Shown: one piece after another, positions 18,601-24,123 of the stretch | How positions within the stretch are numbered: the first letter of the stretch is position 1 | Layout of the letters: each line of letters begins with the position of its first letter | Assembly: GCA_949373075.1 (NCBI GenBank) | Contig: CASIBX010000022.1 | Coordinates: 1 to 36,886, forward strand | From: Candidatus Poseidoniaceae archaeon | GTDB taxonomy: Archaea; Thermoplasmatota; Poseidoniia; Poseidoniales; Poseidoniaceae | Reading direction: 5' to 3' | DNA: 36,886 nt | Program-made: the position numbers and the translations under genes | The notes under the pieces: generated by a model | Seen by the model: the letters and a program-made list of their open reading frames with translations, nothing else | The model's database searches: none | Told to the model about the DNA's origin: nothing

Positions 18601-18848
18601 GATGTCAAATTCCAATAATCAAGAACAGATTCTCCCCTGACTGTCCAATTCTTGCCATCAATGCTGATTAAATCTCCTTGCAAGTCATGACCTGAGCCAC
18701 TAGATAATGACACAGATTGCGACGGAGTTGCCTCTTTGGAAGGTAATTCAGTAGTAGGAAGGGCAACCATGGGCGCGAGGATTTGAATTACAAAGACAGC
18801 GAAAATCGCGAGGGGTATTCCCTTGTTTCGCCATGACATAACTTCCAT
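12660..18848 (-). CDS. Giant membrane-anchored surface protein: FG-GAP propeller, type-3 repeats, long cytoplasmic tail
   Basis: A 2062-residue protein. It has a signal peptide (residues about 1-30, PLAIFAVFVIQILAPMVA), then about 300 residues with propeller-like strands. At about 340-720 there are FG-GAP (integrin alpha-like) calcium repeats such as GDLNGDGRDDLVYTD, GDVNGDGFDDILISE and GDVNEDGFDDFLLMSPG. A second propeller-like region precedes some 650 residues of Asp-rich thrombospondin type-3-like repeats (about 1150-1800, units like DSDGDGYHD with WADSDLDGFGDN). One helix (about 1838-1862, GGGGLILIILIIFIISK) puts the tail inside the cell. The tail has an Asp run, GPSRG repeats and a helical end domain (WTKGALKDGESERTILMQL, TGWSAPQSRAIIDL). 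Starts at GTG 18851 or ATG 18839 are also possible. Likely role: calcium-stiffened adhesion or surface-layer stalk (inferred). Confidence 0.9.
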   Translation of the reverse strand: MEVMSWRNKGIPLAIFAVFVIQILAPMVALPTTELPSKEATPSQSVSLSSGSGHDLQGDLISIDGKNWTVRGESVLDYWNLTSHDVNASAAMDLIVTEDGIGYACSINGTEVNMHTISLDGTFETILVETLSVQADECAIAIGIQHRIQIVYNVDDDLRLARLAEPNAVYAERTWHLRTIVEDVFNGGLTISLDADSKTQIIFQNTDMALHHLWFNKAYWNNTILDQGPIGDDIEVEIDSSGMYHILYTNSAEGELRLLKFNDTIETRQVLARGSTVTSAIGMDLDTNDVGQITYSKSDGLGNNTISLLRSLSGKDTGRIDPDPKWIINYDDDSVEGTVVSGDLNGDGRDDLVYTDTDGNGTISIHYGSPDGPGALADRILVGSFSDSMLGTGLAIGDFNCDGFDDIASSEPGMAINNSGHISIRLGSSSGVATDAWWEMNGSDDDNLGWSLTSLGDVESDGCTDLAVVADKMIEENSTASLSKNGLVMVLKGNMSSMIHHGNVTQSESGTMFGRQVIGNGDINGDGFLDMVVSNTGSLDTPTGYSSVEFFFGDSTGIVLDSTGNTHAPLDQGRLYGAEMAFIGDVNGDGFDDILISELYAQTNLYHSGKVYMWAGSSTGPVFPVPGTTWNVVGSANDLVGQTISPAGDVNEDGFDDFLLMSPGPTKSGKIDLYLGSANGPRIDTQLFAQGSNGENVGLNILSGIDLDGDGMGEILYSSRDLTRGDDFGPLLTIMSERDWEYVDFSFENPVVGIDMHTPLRGSPSMMVMLSDSSVNIVENTLDGTPSGRWVTRTLTSANDAHMGISSSGKPLLILITANNSLATMTVEGNTGLDYSLNTGTGLGKLMGSDLDSNGYQRIGHASPGFSSIFYTEETADGFTTSTMRTGIDLIHPINMFVDGDEMSRMVYVDDENMVTLATLNSTWSEESILNTTIGDDFDSIWLDDTLLFIQVANSSNSTALQLVEYHNGTSTVTDIANVTTSAEIEITDFDDKLVISVMDSNQLTVYERLINGGNWSVAKQIGLLVSDNYNLVMTGQIIFFDTNNSTSQGIITEDNGNWSVDLRDIPDTMTEYHLLQVGQRWHLTSTDSSNQLVWTTGTLSSSDIQISTVFPAITTDYGVPLLESDGTLMMAYSQSSTDDFLLMRMVSDLDRDLIPDSHDDLPMLGNQWADSDLDGFGDNSLGPLSDECPSSFGLSTYDRNGCDDYDEDGWSDITDDCVNDDGTSWWGYYGCDDYDQDGWADNDAVFVDGDRYPTNWKQALDSDRDSFGDNHGPDCCDVTVLGTVESSVPDLFPYNRMQWEDNDNDGYGDNSSDEEFGDACFWIQGFSWRDRLGCVDTDGDGASDPSDIGTSKEWNEQDGADWWPSDGTQWADSDEDGYGDNSSDGATLPDKFPTNPSAANDTDNDGYPNNWTALDDGTNRAGLMVDNCPNVAGNSTSSVDSSGLIVSYYGCTDTDGDGREDSSDVFPGDPTQMADTDGDGWGDNQQGNDPDRCPYDFGVINGTNGVGCPIIGEESDYDQDGVSDDYDDCNNTQAGQAVDEIGCSDYQKDTDQDYVSDAEDMCPSTPIGEDVDSMGCSDSQNLVDSDEDGIFDPYDLCPDSNPQLTIDESGCNLAQKDTDDDGVNDLMDDCPGTETGIPVLSNGCLDEAALAEDIDGDGYKGPYSYNPDNDTHEGDAFPLDSTQWHDMDGDGYGDSQAPSANNSDDCPEEWGNSTMKSRYGCLDSDGDGYHDNLGDDKFPADGTQWEDKDLDSWGDNPAGNDADQCLNTSTAGDRTQQARINFGCADYQSDSDNDGVTDDADACPGTVAGAEVYPSGCKKETQAEPEPDEELIMGMDSMTFFAVAGGGGLILIILIIFIISKSRGGDDFDLDDDDWDDEDDDDDDDDFMASVLGRNQSRGPPSNAGPSRGPPSNAGPSRGPGGPSRGPPGGEGPSRGPGGPSRGPPGGEGPSRGPGGPSRGPPGGAGPSRGPGGPSRGPGGPSKGKKVAKRKPIGDASARKAVAAMDPDLFSPQELEDRTAAIDWTKGALKDGESERTILMQLQTTGWSAPQSRAIIDLSKQ
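12905..13152 (-). repeat. Tandem GPSRG-coding repeat with 51-bp units
   Basis: Three near-identical 51-bp units (12961-13011, 13012-13062, 13063-13113) each encode 17 residues of GPSRGPGGPSRGPPGGE type, flanked by degenerate copies. Near-identity at DNA level points to recent expansion. The units lie in the cytoplasmic tail of the giant surface protein and would be flexible and positively charged next to an Asp run. Confidence 0.9.
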
Positions 18849-18891
18849 CACATCTACCGTCCTACATTACTATTCCCAAGGGATGATTACA

Positions 18892-18912
18892 CGGCCCCCT
18901 TTAAGGGGGCCG
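18892..18912. promoter_or_regulatory. Perfect GC-rich palindrome between divergent genes
   Basis: Ten-base arms (cggccccctt and aagggggccg) surround one central T, 44 bases upstream of the giant surface protein start and 54 bases upstream of the kinase start. It could be an operator, or a hairpin in a leader or terminator of either transcript. No regulator is linked to it. Confidence 0.55.
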
Positions 18913-18965
18913 AGATAGTTGAATTGGAGCGAACCGCTTGAATCGGAGAATATTGTCCCCTCATC

Positions 18966-19544
18966 ATGGCCGACATGGTACTAGTTGTGGCGAACGGAAA
19001 TTGGGGAGATGAATCCCTAGTGAAGGACCTGATCGAGACCGCTGATTTCATAATAGCACTCGATGGAGCTGCAGACCGTTTTGAATCATGGGATGTCGTG
19101 GTAGGAGACCTAGATTCAATATCAAATCCTGAAGGTTTTGAGGCAGATGCAAATCAAGAAAATACAGATTTGTCAAAGGCCTTGATGAAGTATGAAGTCG
19201 ATGCAGTAGTAGGTATTTCAGGAGGCAGATTAGACCATCAAATCGCCTCATTTACCACTTTATTCGAAACTGAATCTGATGCGATTCTATACATCGATGA
19301 TTGGAGAGCATGTCGAGTCGGTCCAGAAGGACTTGAAATCGAATTAGAAAAGGAGACAATTTGCTCAATTATGGCATTTGGAGAAGTTAAGAATGTTGTA
19401 ATCTCAGGTGTAGAATTTGAACTTGCAGGAGAGGATGTTCAAACCGGTAGTAAAGGAGTCGGAAACAAAGTTACTGAAGACGTGGTGAAAGTAACTCGCG
19501 AATCGGGAGATTTACTATTCATTTGGGAGGCAAATGCGCCCTGA
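18966..19544 (+). CDS. thiN: Thiamine pyrophosphokinase
   Basis: The enzyme transfers pyrophosphate from ATP to thiamine, giving the cofactor ThDP. The 192-residue protein has the family motifs in order: ALDGAAD (31-37), GDLDSI (47-52), the TDLSKAL block (67-73) and GISGGRLDHQ (83-92). A C-terminal beta-rich thiamine-binding part follows (GVEFELAG, GVGNKV). It is a little short but complete. This is the type best known from bacteria and eukaryotes; many archaea instead use ThiL-based routes, so it may point to thiamine uptake and salvage or to lateral gain (inference). Its last 26 bases overlap the convergent Lnb-like gene. It is one of only two plus-strand genes in the surface island. The symbol follows B. 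subtilis usage. Confidence 0.88.
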   Translation: MADMVLVVANGNWGDESLVKDLIETADFIIALDGAADRFESWDVVVGDLDSISNPEGFEADANQENTDLSKALMKYEVDAVVGISGGRLDHQIASFTTLFETESDAILYIDDWRACRVGPEGLEIELEKETICSIMAFGEVKNVVISGVEFELAGEDVQTGSKGVGNKVTEDVVKVTRESGDLLFIWEANAP

Positions 19545-20379
19545 TAAACCGCGAATACTCTTCTTTACCATCCCAAGTTCTTGCCCTTTCATCAACTCTT
19601 GAGGCTTCGACTGTAGATTCGTACCCACCCCAATCCTCAATCAACTTGAGTTTCCATGCTGCTTTGGCTGAATGGCCGGGGAATAAAGTCCTCCACATAT
19701 TTGGAATTCGACCTGGAGTGATTAGATTGACTTGGTCTACAATCGATGTTGTACAAGTTTTACCAAATGTGTGATACCACTCAGGGTTCTCTCCAAGTGA
19801 ATTTAGTCGGTCACATAAAGCATTGAATAATGCCTTGTCTTTGCCAGGAGGAGTCTGAACTCTGTAAAGGTGAACCTTGTGCTTTCTGCCGTTGGTTCTC
19901 AAGTGCAATGCGTCTCTTTCAGTAGCTACAAGTAGGTACAACTCAAATGCACGCCACATACCTAGCCATGGGTCATATCTCTCCCCAACTTCTCTACGAG
20001 TTTCGAACGAGAAGGTGATGAATTGACCATCACTAAATTCGAATGTTAACATTGTATGGGCGAGCCCCTTTATTTTGTGGAAATGGTCGATAACATACCA
20101 GATATCTGTGATCTTATCCGTGTCAACACTAGTGTCTATCCACTTAGAGTTGTGGTCTCTTTTACCGATCCATGTGAAATCTCTAACATTTTTCAGGGAA
20201 ACTTTCGAGCCTTTGTAAGATGCTATGCAGTGATGAGCGTTATCAGCAACCCAGTCCTTTTCCAAACCAGGAATTTGTGATTGGAGGTGAACATACCTTT
20301 TCCACATTGCTTTAACGAAAATTATCAGGAGACCAGTTCCGCTGACAATCATTGTCCAAAACGCAATATCACGTAGCAA
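19519..20379 (-). CDS. Membrane-anchored Lnb-like (DUF4105) protein
   Basis: A 286-residue protein from TTG 20379, which has a strong Shine-Dalgarno. One helix (about 5-23, IAFWTMIVSGTGLLIIFVKA) precedes a domain matching the pattern of PF13387/DUF4105, the Lnb N-terminal periplasmic domain: KNVRDFTW (63-70), LAHTMLTFEF with H108, SFETRREVGERYDPWLGMWR, ELYLLVATERDALHLRT, and YHTFGKTCTT with C209. In bacterial Lnb, a lipoprotein N-acyl transferase, a conserved Cys and His act in catalysis; H108 and C209 are the likely counterparts. It follows an anchored exoprotein gene with no gap. The archaeal substrate is unknown. None of the adjacent exoproteins shows a clear lipobox. The tail overlaps the kinase gene by 26 bases. 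Confidence 0.75.
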   Translation of the reverse strand: MLRDIAFWTMIVSGTGLLIIFVKAMWKRYVHLQSQIPGLEKDWVADNAHHCIASYKGSKVSLKNVRDFTWIGKRDHNSKWIDTSVDTDKITDIWYVIDHFHKIKGLAHTMLTFEFSDGQFITFSFETRREVGERYDPWLGMWRAFELYLLVATERDALHLRTNGRKHKVHLYRVQTPPGKDKALFNALCDRLNSLGENPEWYHTFGKTCTTSIVDQVNLITPGRIPNMWRTLFPGHSAKAAWKLKLIEDWGGYESTVEASRVDERARTWDGKEEYSRFIRAHLPPK

Positions 20380-20380
20380 T

Positions 20381-21637
20381 TTACCACCTCTTCCAAACCA
20401 GTGAGGAACGGTCCCACCAATCTACTTCTCCATCGTCATGACGTCGCCAAAGCATCCCATTATCATCTTCATGGGTAGGTAGTCCTTCTGCGTCTGGTTC
20501 GCCTGTTTCATCTAACATTATGTTGCCCACTTGGTCATCTTCAGGGCCTTTCATCATCAATACGAATACTGCAATTCCAAGAACAATTGCTAAAATTCCG
20601 ATTCCGAAAATCCCAACATTCGAGGTTTCAGTTTCTTCACCTCTCGATAGTACTGGAGCATCATCATCTGTAGTAACTTCAGCAGATGGCATTCTGATTA
20701 ACATAGTTCCACCTGTGGTTTTTATTTCCTCATCATTGGTAACGGTGAGGAGGATTTTGTAAACACCAGAATCCCATTTTGAACAATCCAAACTACTAGC
20801 ATTTGCAGCCATTCCGATCGAAGGAGTAATTATCCAATCTTTGGTATAATCGTCATGGTTTTCACCGGCAGCTTGTACATGCGAGATAGTGCATGGAGTG
20901 CCCGCCAATGCGTCGTTACCATTTATTTCAATAGTAAAATGAGGAGGAGGTTTGTTGACAATAACTAGTTCCAATGTATCGGAAGTAGTCTGTCCTAGTC
21001 CATTTTGATAGGTTTCACTTACGATGTAGGTGCCTGCTGGCCAATTGCTACAATCCAACTTGTCATCAGAATCCAAGACCTTGAACGGAGTGCCAATAAT
21101 CGACCTAGTGCCGACAAAGTCCCAACGTGGTCCAGTTTCATCGATGAAATCTCTTGTAATCTCACAACCATCTCCAGTTTGCATTATCTCTGAGCCTGAC
21201 AGTACCAATTCTACCGAAGGAACCGCTAGTGCTGGGCTCAAATCGAATGTTCCAATTGTTATGGATTTGAGTAATCTGCCGTCAGCATCACTAATTTCTA
21301 AAATCAAACGATGCTCTCCAGTTGCCCATGAATCATAGGTTAGTGATGCATTTTCTTGGTCATCAAAGGACATCAATACCTCTTCTTTAACGGTGAATCC
21401 TGAATGTTCACCGATTAGAGTGAGTGTCAAATCAACCCACTGCTGAGTAGAGTTTAGAACGACTACAACCCTAATCGCATCCATCATTCCATCTTGATTA
21501 CTATCCAAACTATCGTTTCTCAAAGCGACCAAATTTAGTCCTGCAGAAACGAATGGATCTGACTCCTCTTCCTCTGCTGAGACTTGCCCAACAAGGGAAA
21601 GTGAGAGCATTAACGCGATTAAGAACCACTCACGCAT
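20381..21637 (-). CDS. Secreted, C-terminally anchored protein with Trp-rich cytoplasmic tail
   Basis: A 418-residue protein from ATG 21637; a GGAGGTGA site rules out the GTG further up. A signal peptide (1-21, WFLIALMLSLSLVGQVSA) is followed by an Asp/Asn calcium-like stretch (DSNQDGMMDAI). Three beta-rich, Ig-like modules of about 90 residues follow; the last two share a paired-cysteine layout (GCEI...DCSNWPAGTYIV and CTISHV...DCSKWDSGVYKI). One helix (about 339-361, GIGILAIVLGIAVFVLMM) leads to a 50-residue inner tail ending GMLWRRHDDGEVDWWDR, which looks like a small Trp-rich binding module. It overlaps the upstream 818-residue protein gene by 8 bases and abuts the Lnb-like gene, so these three form one operon. 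The ligand is unknown. Confidence 0.82.
   Translation of the reverse strand: MREWFLIALMLSLSLVGQVSAEEEESDPFVSAGLNLVALRNDSLDSNQDGMMDAIRVVVVLNSTQQWVDLTLTLIGEHSGFTVKEEVLMSFDDQENASLTYDSWATGEHRLILEISDADGRLLKSITIGTFDLSPALAVPSVELVLSGSEIMQTGDGCEITRDFIDETGPRWDFVGTRSIIGTPFKVLDSDDKLDCSNWPAGTYIVSETYQNGLGQTTSDTLELVIVNKPPPHFTIEINGNDALAGTPCTISHVQAAGENHDDYTKDWIITPSIGMAANASSLDCSKWDSGVYKILLTVTNDEEIKTTGGTMLIRMPSAEVTTDDDAPVLSRGEETETSNVGIFGIGILAIVLGIAVFVLMMKGPEDDQVGNIMLDETGEPDAEGLPTHEDDNGMLWRRHDDGEVDWWDRSSLVWKRW
20384..20390 (-). promoter_or_regulatory. Shine-Dalgarno selecting the TTG start of the Lnb-like gene
   Basis: GAGGTGG on the minus strand, four bases before TTG 20379. It lies inside the last codons of the upstream gene, so translation is likely coupled. 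Confidence 0.7.
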
Positions 21638-24086
21638 CCTGTTCACCTCCATCACGATTGGAAGTCAAGCCTTTTTCGAGAGAAGAAACCGAACGAGAGG
21701 AACGAAGAATCATTGCTAGGCCGGATGAGATTAACATGGAAACTCCCAATATCAGGTAAGAAAGCCAACTGGATGCTGGCTCTTCACCCATTGTAGAAAC
21801 CGCTGCATTCCATCCACCGTACTCGTCAGACCAGCCATCTCCATCTTGGTCTGGACAGCCTTGAACATCTCTAGTAGATGAGCCGGATACATTAGGACAG
21901 TCATCTCTTCTTGAGCCCATACCAACATCGCCAAACCCATCTTCATCAGCATCTTGCCACTGCAATCTGTCTGTTGGGAAGGCGTCTGCTTCACCCCATG
22001 GAGATGCTAACCAATTCTGTGATGGGTCGGACCAACCGTCACCATCTGAATCTCTACATCCTAGTCTATCAAAGAAGGATTGTCCACGTTCATTTGGACA
22101 TGCATCTCCTTCATGTCCATCCGAATTATCTCCAAAACCATCACCGTCGTTATCACGCCACTGGGTTGGTTCATGCATGAAGGAATCTCCTAAGTCAGAC
22201 CACCCATCTCCATCGGTGTCATGACAACCCCAACGGTCTCCACCAGAGGTTGGTCCAAGTGAAGTTCCAGGAACATCTGGGCAAACATCTGCAGTGGTTC
22301 CTCGAGGATTGTCCCCTCTGCCATCTCCATCTCTGTCATGCCATTGTGTAACATCTGCTGGCCAAGCATCTCCGATTCCACCCGGACTTGCTAACCAGTG
22401 AGTAGTAGGGTCAGACCAACCATCGCCGTCTGAATCAGGACAGCCCCAGCGGTCCATGGCAGAGTTTCCTTCAGTTGCTACACAACCGTCGCCACGCCAA
22501 GCTTCACGCCAGGTTTCGCCATCGAAATATTCGAGATTGTCACCATATCCATCATCGTCAGTATCATGCCATTGGCTCTCATCATCAGGGAAAGCATCTG
22601 CGAAACCATCAGGGTGAGAAATCCACCAGTCATCAGGATTGGAATAACCATCAGTATCTGAATCTAGACAACCGAATCTATCAGCCCAACTAATCCATCC
22701 GCTTTCAACTTCCTCAACTGTGCTAAGGGGACAAACATCTCCTTCAAAACCGGTTATATCATCGCCATAACCATCGCCATCTGTATCTCGATATTGACTA
22801 GGAATAAATGGGAAGTCGTCTACTTGAGAGGCTCCATAAGATTGGTTGTCACCCCAACCATCCCCATCTGTATCAAGCCACTGCGAGGGATTATCTGGGA
22901 AATCATCGATTTGTAAAGCGCCTTCACTTTGGTTATCTCCCCAACCATCATTATCTCGATCTTTCCATTGAGTCGGGTTTTCTGGGAAAGCGTCGGCTCC
23001 ACTACCTGCTGTCCAATTAGCATCGGGGTTAGACCAGCCATCATTATCTCCATCAGGACAACCAAACCGGTCTTCGCTTGAGTAGCCGGTTATGAATGGG
23101 CATGCATCTGGCTCACTGGCGTTGTCATACCAGTTGCCGATTGACCAATTCAAGCGAGTATCGTTCCATGTAACGTCTGCCCAATTGTCACCAAACCCGT
23201 CCTCATCAGTATCATTCCACTGACTGGGCACGTATGGGAAAGCGTCTGCTGAACCGTTTGGATGAGCAAACCAAGCCTCTATTCCGTCCAAACCACCAGG
23301 ATCGGCATCCGACCAACTGTCCCCATCAGAATCGAGACAACCAAAGCGGTCAGATGTTGAATAGCCACGGCGGTAAGGGCAGTGGTCTGGTTCGAATCCA
23401 TCGATATTATCACCAAATCCATCGTTATCAGAATCCATCCATTGAGTAGGTTCTGTAGCGAAAGCATCAGCTCCGTTATTTGGGCCCCATCCAGTATCAG
23501 GGTCTGACCATCCATCTGAATCTGTATCGATGCATCCCTTGCGGTCATTGGTTGAAGTTCCCGGTGTCAAATCACAATCATCTTCGTTATCGATGAAACC
23601 ATCTTCATCACTATCGCGATTATCCTGATTCAAAGATGGGGTTAAGGTATAATCAACACCATCATTGCACCAACTATCCTTGCCCTTGATTTTGACATAA
23701 ACCCACCCGGCTCCAGGCATTGTTGTAGAAAGAGTGGTCGATGAACCGCCATCATCCATAGCCTGACTAGCAACTTGTGAACCTTGGTCGTCATGAATTG
23801 AAAAATCTGCTTCCCAGCCATCGCCAGGACACAAAAACCAGGGATTGTTCATCGAACCAGAAAAGCCAACTTGAACTATATCTCCTTTGTAAGCATAAAT
23901 TTTCCACCAATCGACTTCATCGTTTGGAGAACACCCGTCATCATAGCAAACATAGCCGTTTGTAGAGACCCCATTTGTGAGCGGAGTAGCGCTTGTTATG
24001 TCGTCATCCGCTTCCACGGCGGGTAAAACCGTTAACAAGCAGACTGCGAGGAAGAACACCGTCCACTGCCTCGCGCGCATGTACAT
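21630..24086 (-). CDS. Anchored surface protein made of thrombospondin type-3-like calcium repeats
   Basis: An 818-residue protein. After a signal peptide (about 1-26, WTVFFLAVCLLTVLPAVEA), residues 30-145 form a PPC-like beta-sandwich (DEVDWWKIYAYKGDIVQVGF ... GWVYVKIKG). About 620 residues of repeats follow, each pairing DSDGDGWSDP with FPTEPTQWMDSDNDGFGDN and a cysteine block (DACPNERGQS, RLGCRDSD). The spacing is regular at about 35-60 residues and gives a long, calcium-stabilised rod. A C-terminal helix (about 775-796, WLSYLILGVSMLISSGLAMIL) and a short charged tail anchor it. The repeat style closely matches the 2062-residue protein, so the two are probably paralogous rods. ATG 24080 is an alternative start. 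A 28-base palindrome covers the start region. Confidence 0.9.
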   Translation of the reverse strand: MYMRARQWTVFFLAVCLLTVLPAVEADDDITSATPLTNGVSTNGYVCYDDGCSPNDEVDWWKIYAYKGDIVQVGFSGSMNNPWFLCPGDGWEADFSIHDDQGSQVASQAMDDGGSSTTLSTTMPGAGWVYVKIKGKDSWCNDGVDYTLTPSLNQDNRDSDEDGFIDNEDDCDLTPGTSTNDRKGCIDTDSDGWSDPDTGWGPNNGADAFATEPTQWMDSDNDGFGDNIDGFEPDHCPYRRGYSTSDRFGCLDSDGDSWSDADPGGLDGIEAWFAHPNGSADAFPYVPSQWNDTDEDGFGDNWADVTWNDTRLNWSIGNWYDNASEPDACPFITGYSSEDRFGCPDGDNDGWSNPDANWTAGSGADAFPENPTQWKDRDNDGWGDNQSEGALQIDDFPDNPSQWLDTDGDGWGDNQSYGASQVDDFPFIPSQYRDTDGDGYGDDITGFEGDVCPLSTVEEVESGWISWADRFGCLDSDTDGYSNPDDWWISHPDGFADAFPDDESQWHDTDDDGYGDNLEYFDGETWREAWRGDGCVATEGNSAMDRWGCPDSDGDGWSDPTTHWLASPGGIGDAWPADVTQWHDRDGDGRGDNPRGTTADVCPDVPGTSLGPTSGGDRWGCHDTDGDGWSDLGDSFMHEPTQWRDNDGDGFGDNSDGHEGDACPNERGQSFFDRLGCRDSDGDGWSDPSQNWLASPWGEADAFPTDRLQWQDADEDGFGDVGMGSRRDDCPNVSGSSTRDVQGCPDQDGDGWSDEYGGWNAAVSTMGEEPASSWLSYLILGVSMLISSGLAMILRSSRSVSSLEKGLTSNRDGGEQDA
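21643..21650 (-). promoter_or_regulatory. Perfect Shine-Dalgarno for the 418-residue exoprotein
   Basis: GGAGGTGA on the minus strand, five bases before ATG 21637 and within the end of the upstream gene. Confidence 0.8.
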
Positions 24087-24096
24087 GCATGCGAGG
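24069..24096. promoter_or_regulatory. 28-base near-perfect palindrome over a start codon
   Basis: Arms pair from cctcgc (24069-24074) with gcgagg (24091-24096) and through the core gcatgtacatgc (24077-24088). There is one mismatch and one G-T pair between them. The start codon of the 818-residue repeat protein lies in the core. It may hide the start in mRNA or bind a dimeric regulator (inference). Confidence 0.5.
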
Positions 24097-24123
24097 GTTT
24101 GGTTTTCAAGACAACGCCGGAAT

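Noticed and set aside
12660-18848. Integrin alpha homologue
   Set aside because: FG-GAP repeats are present, but the rest of the protein is unlike integrins; the repeat family is widespread in prokaryotic surface proteins.
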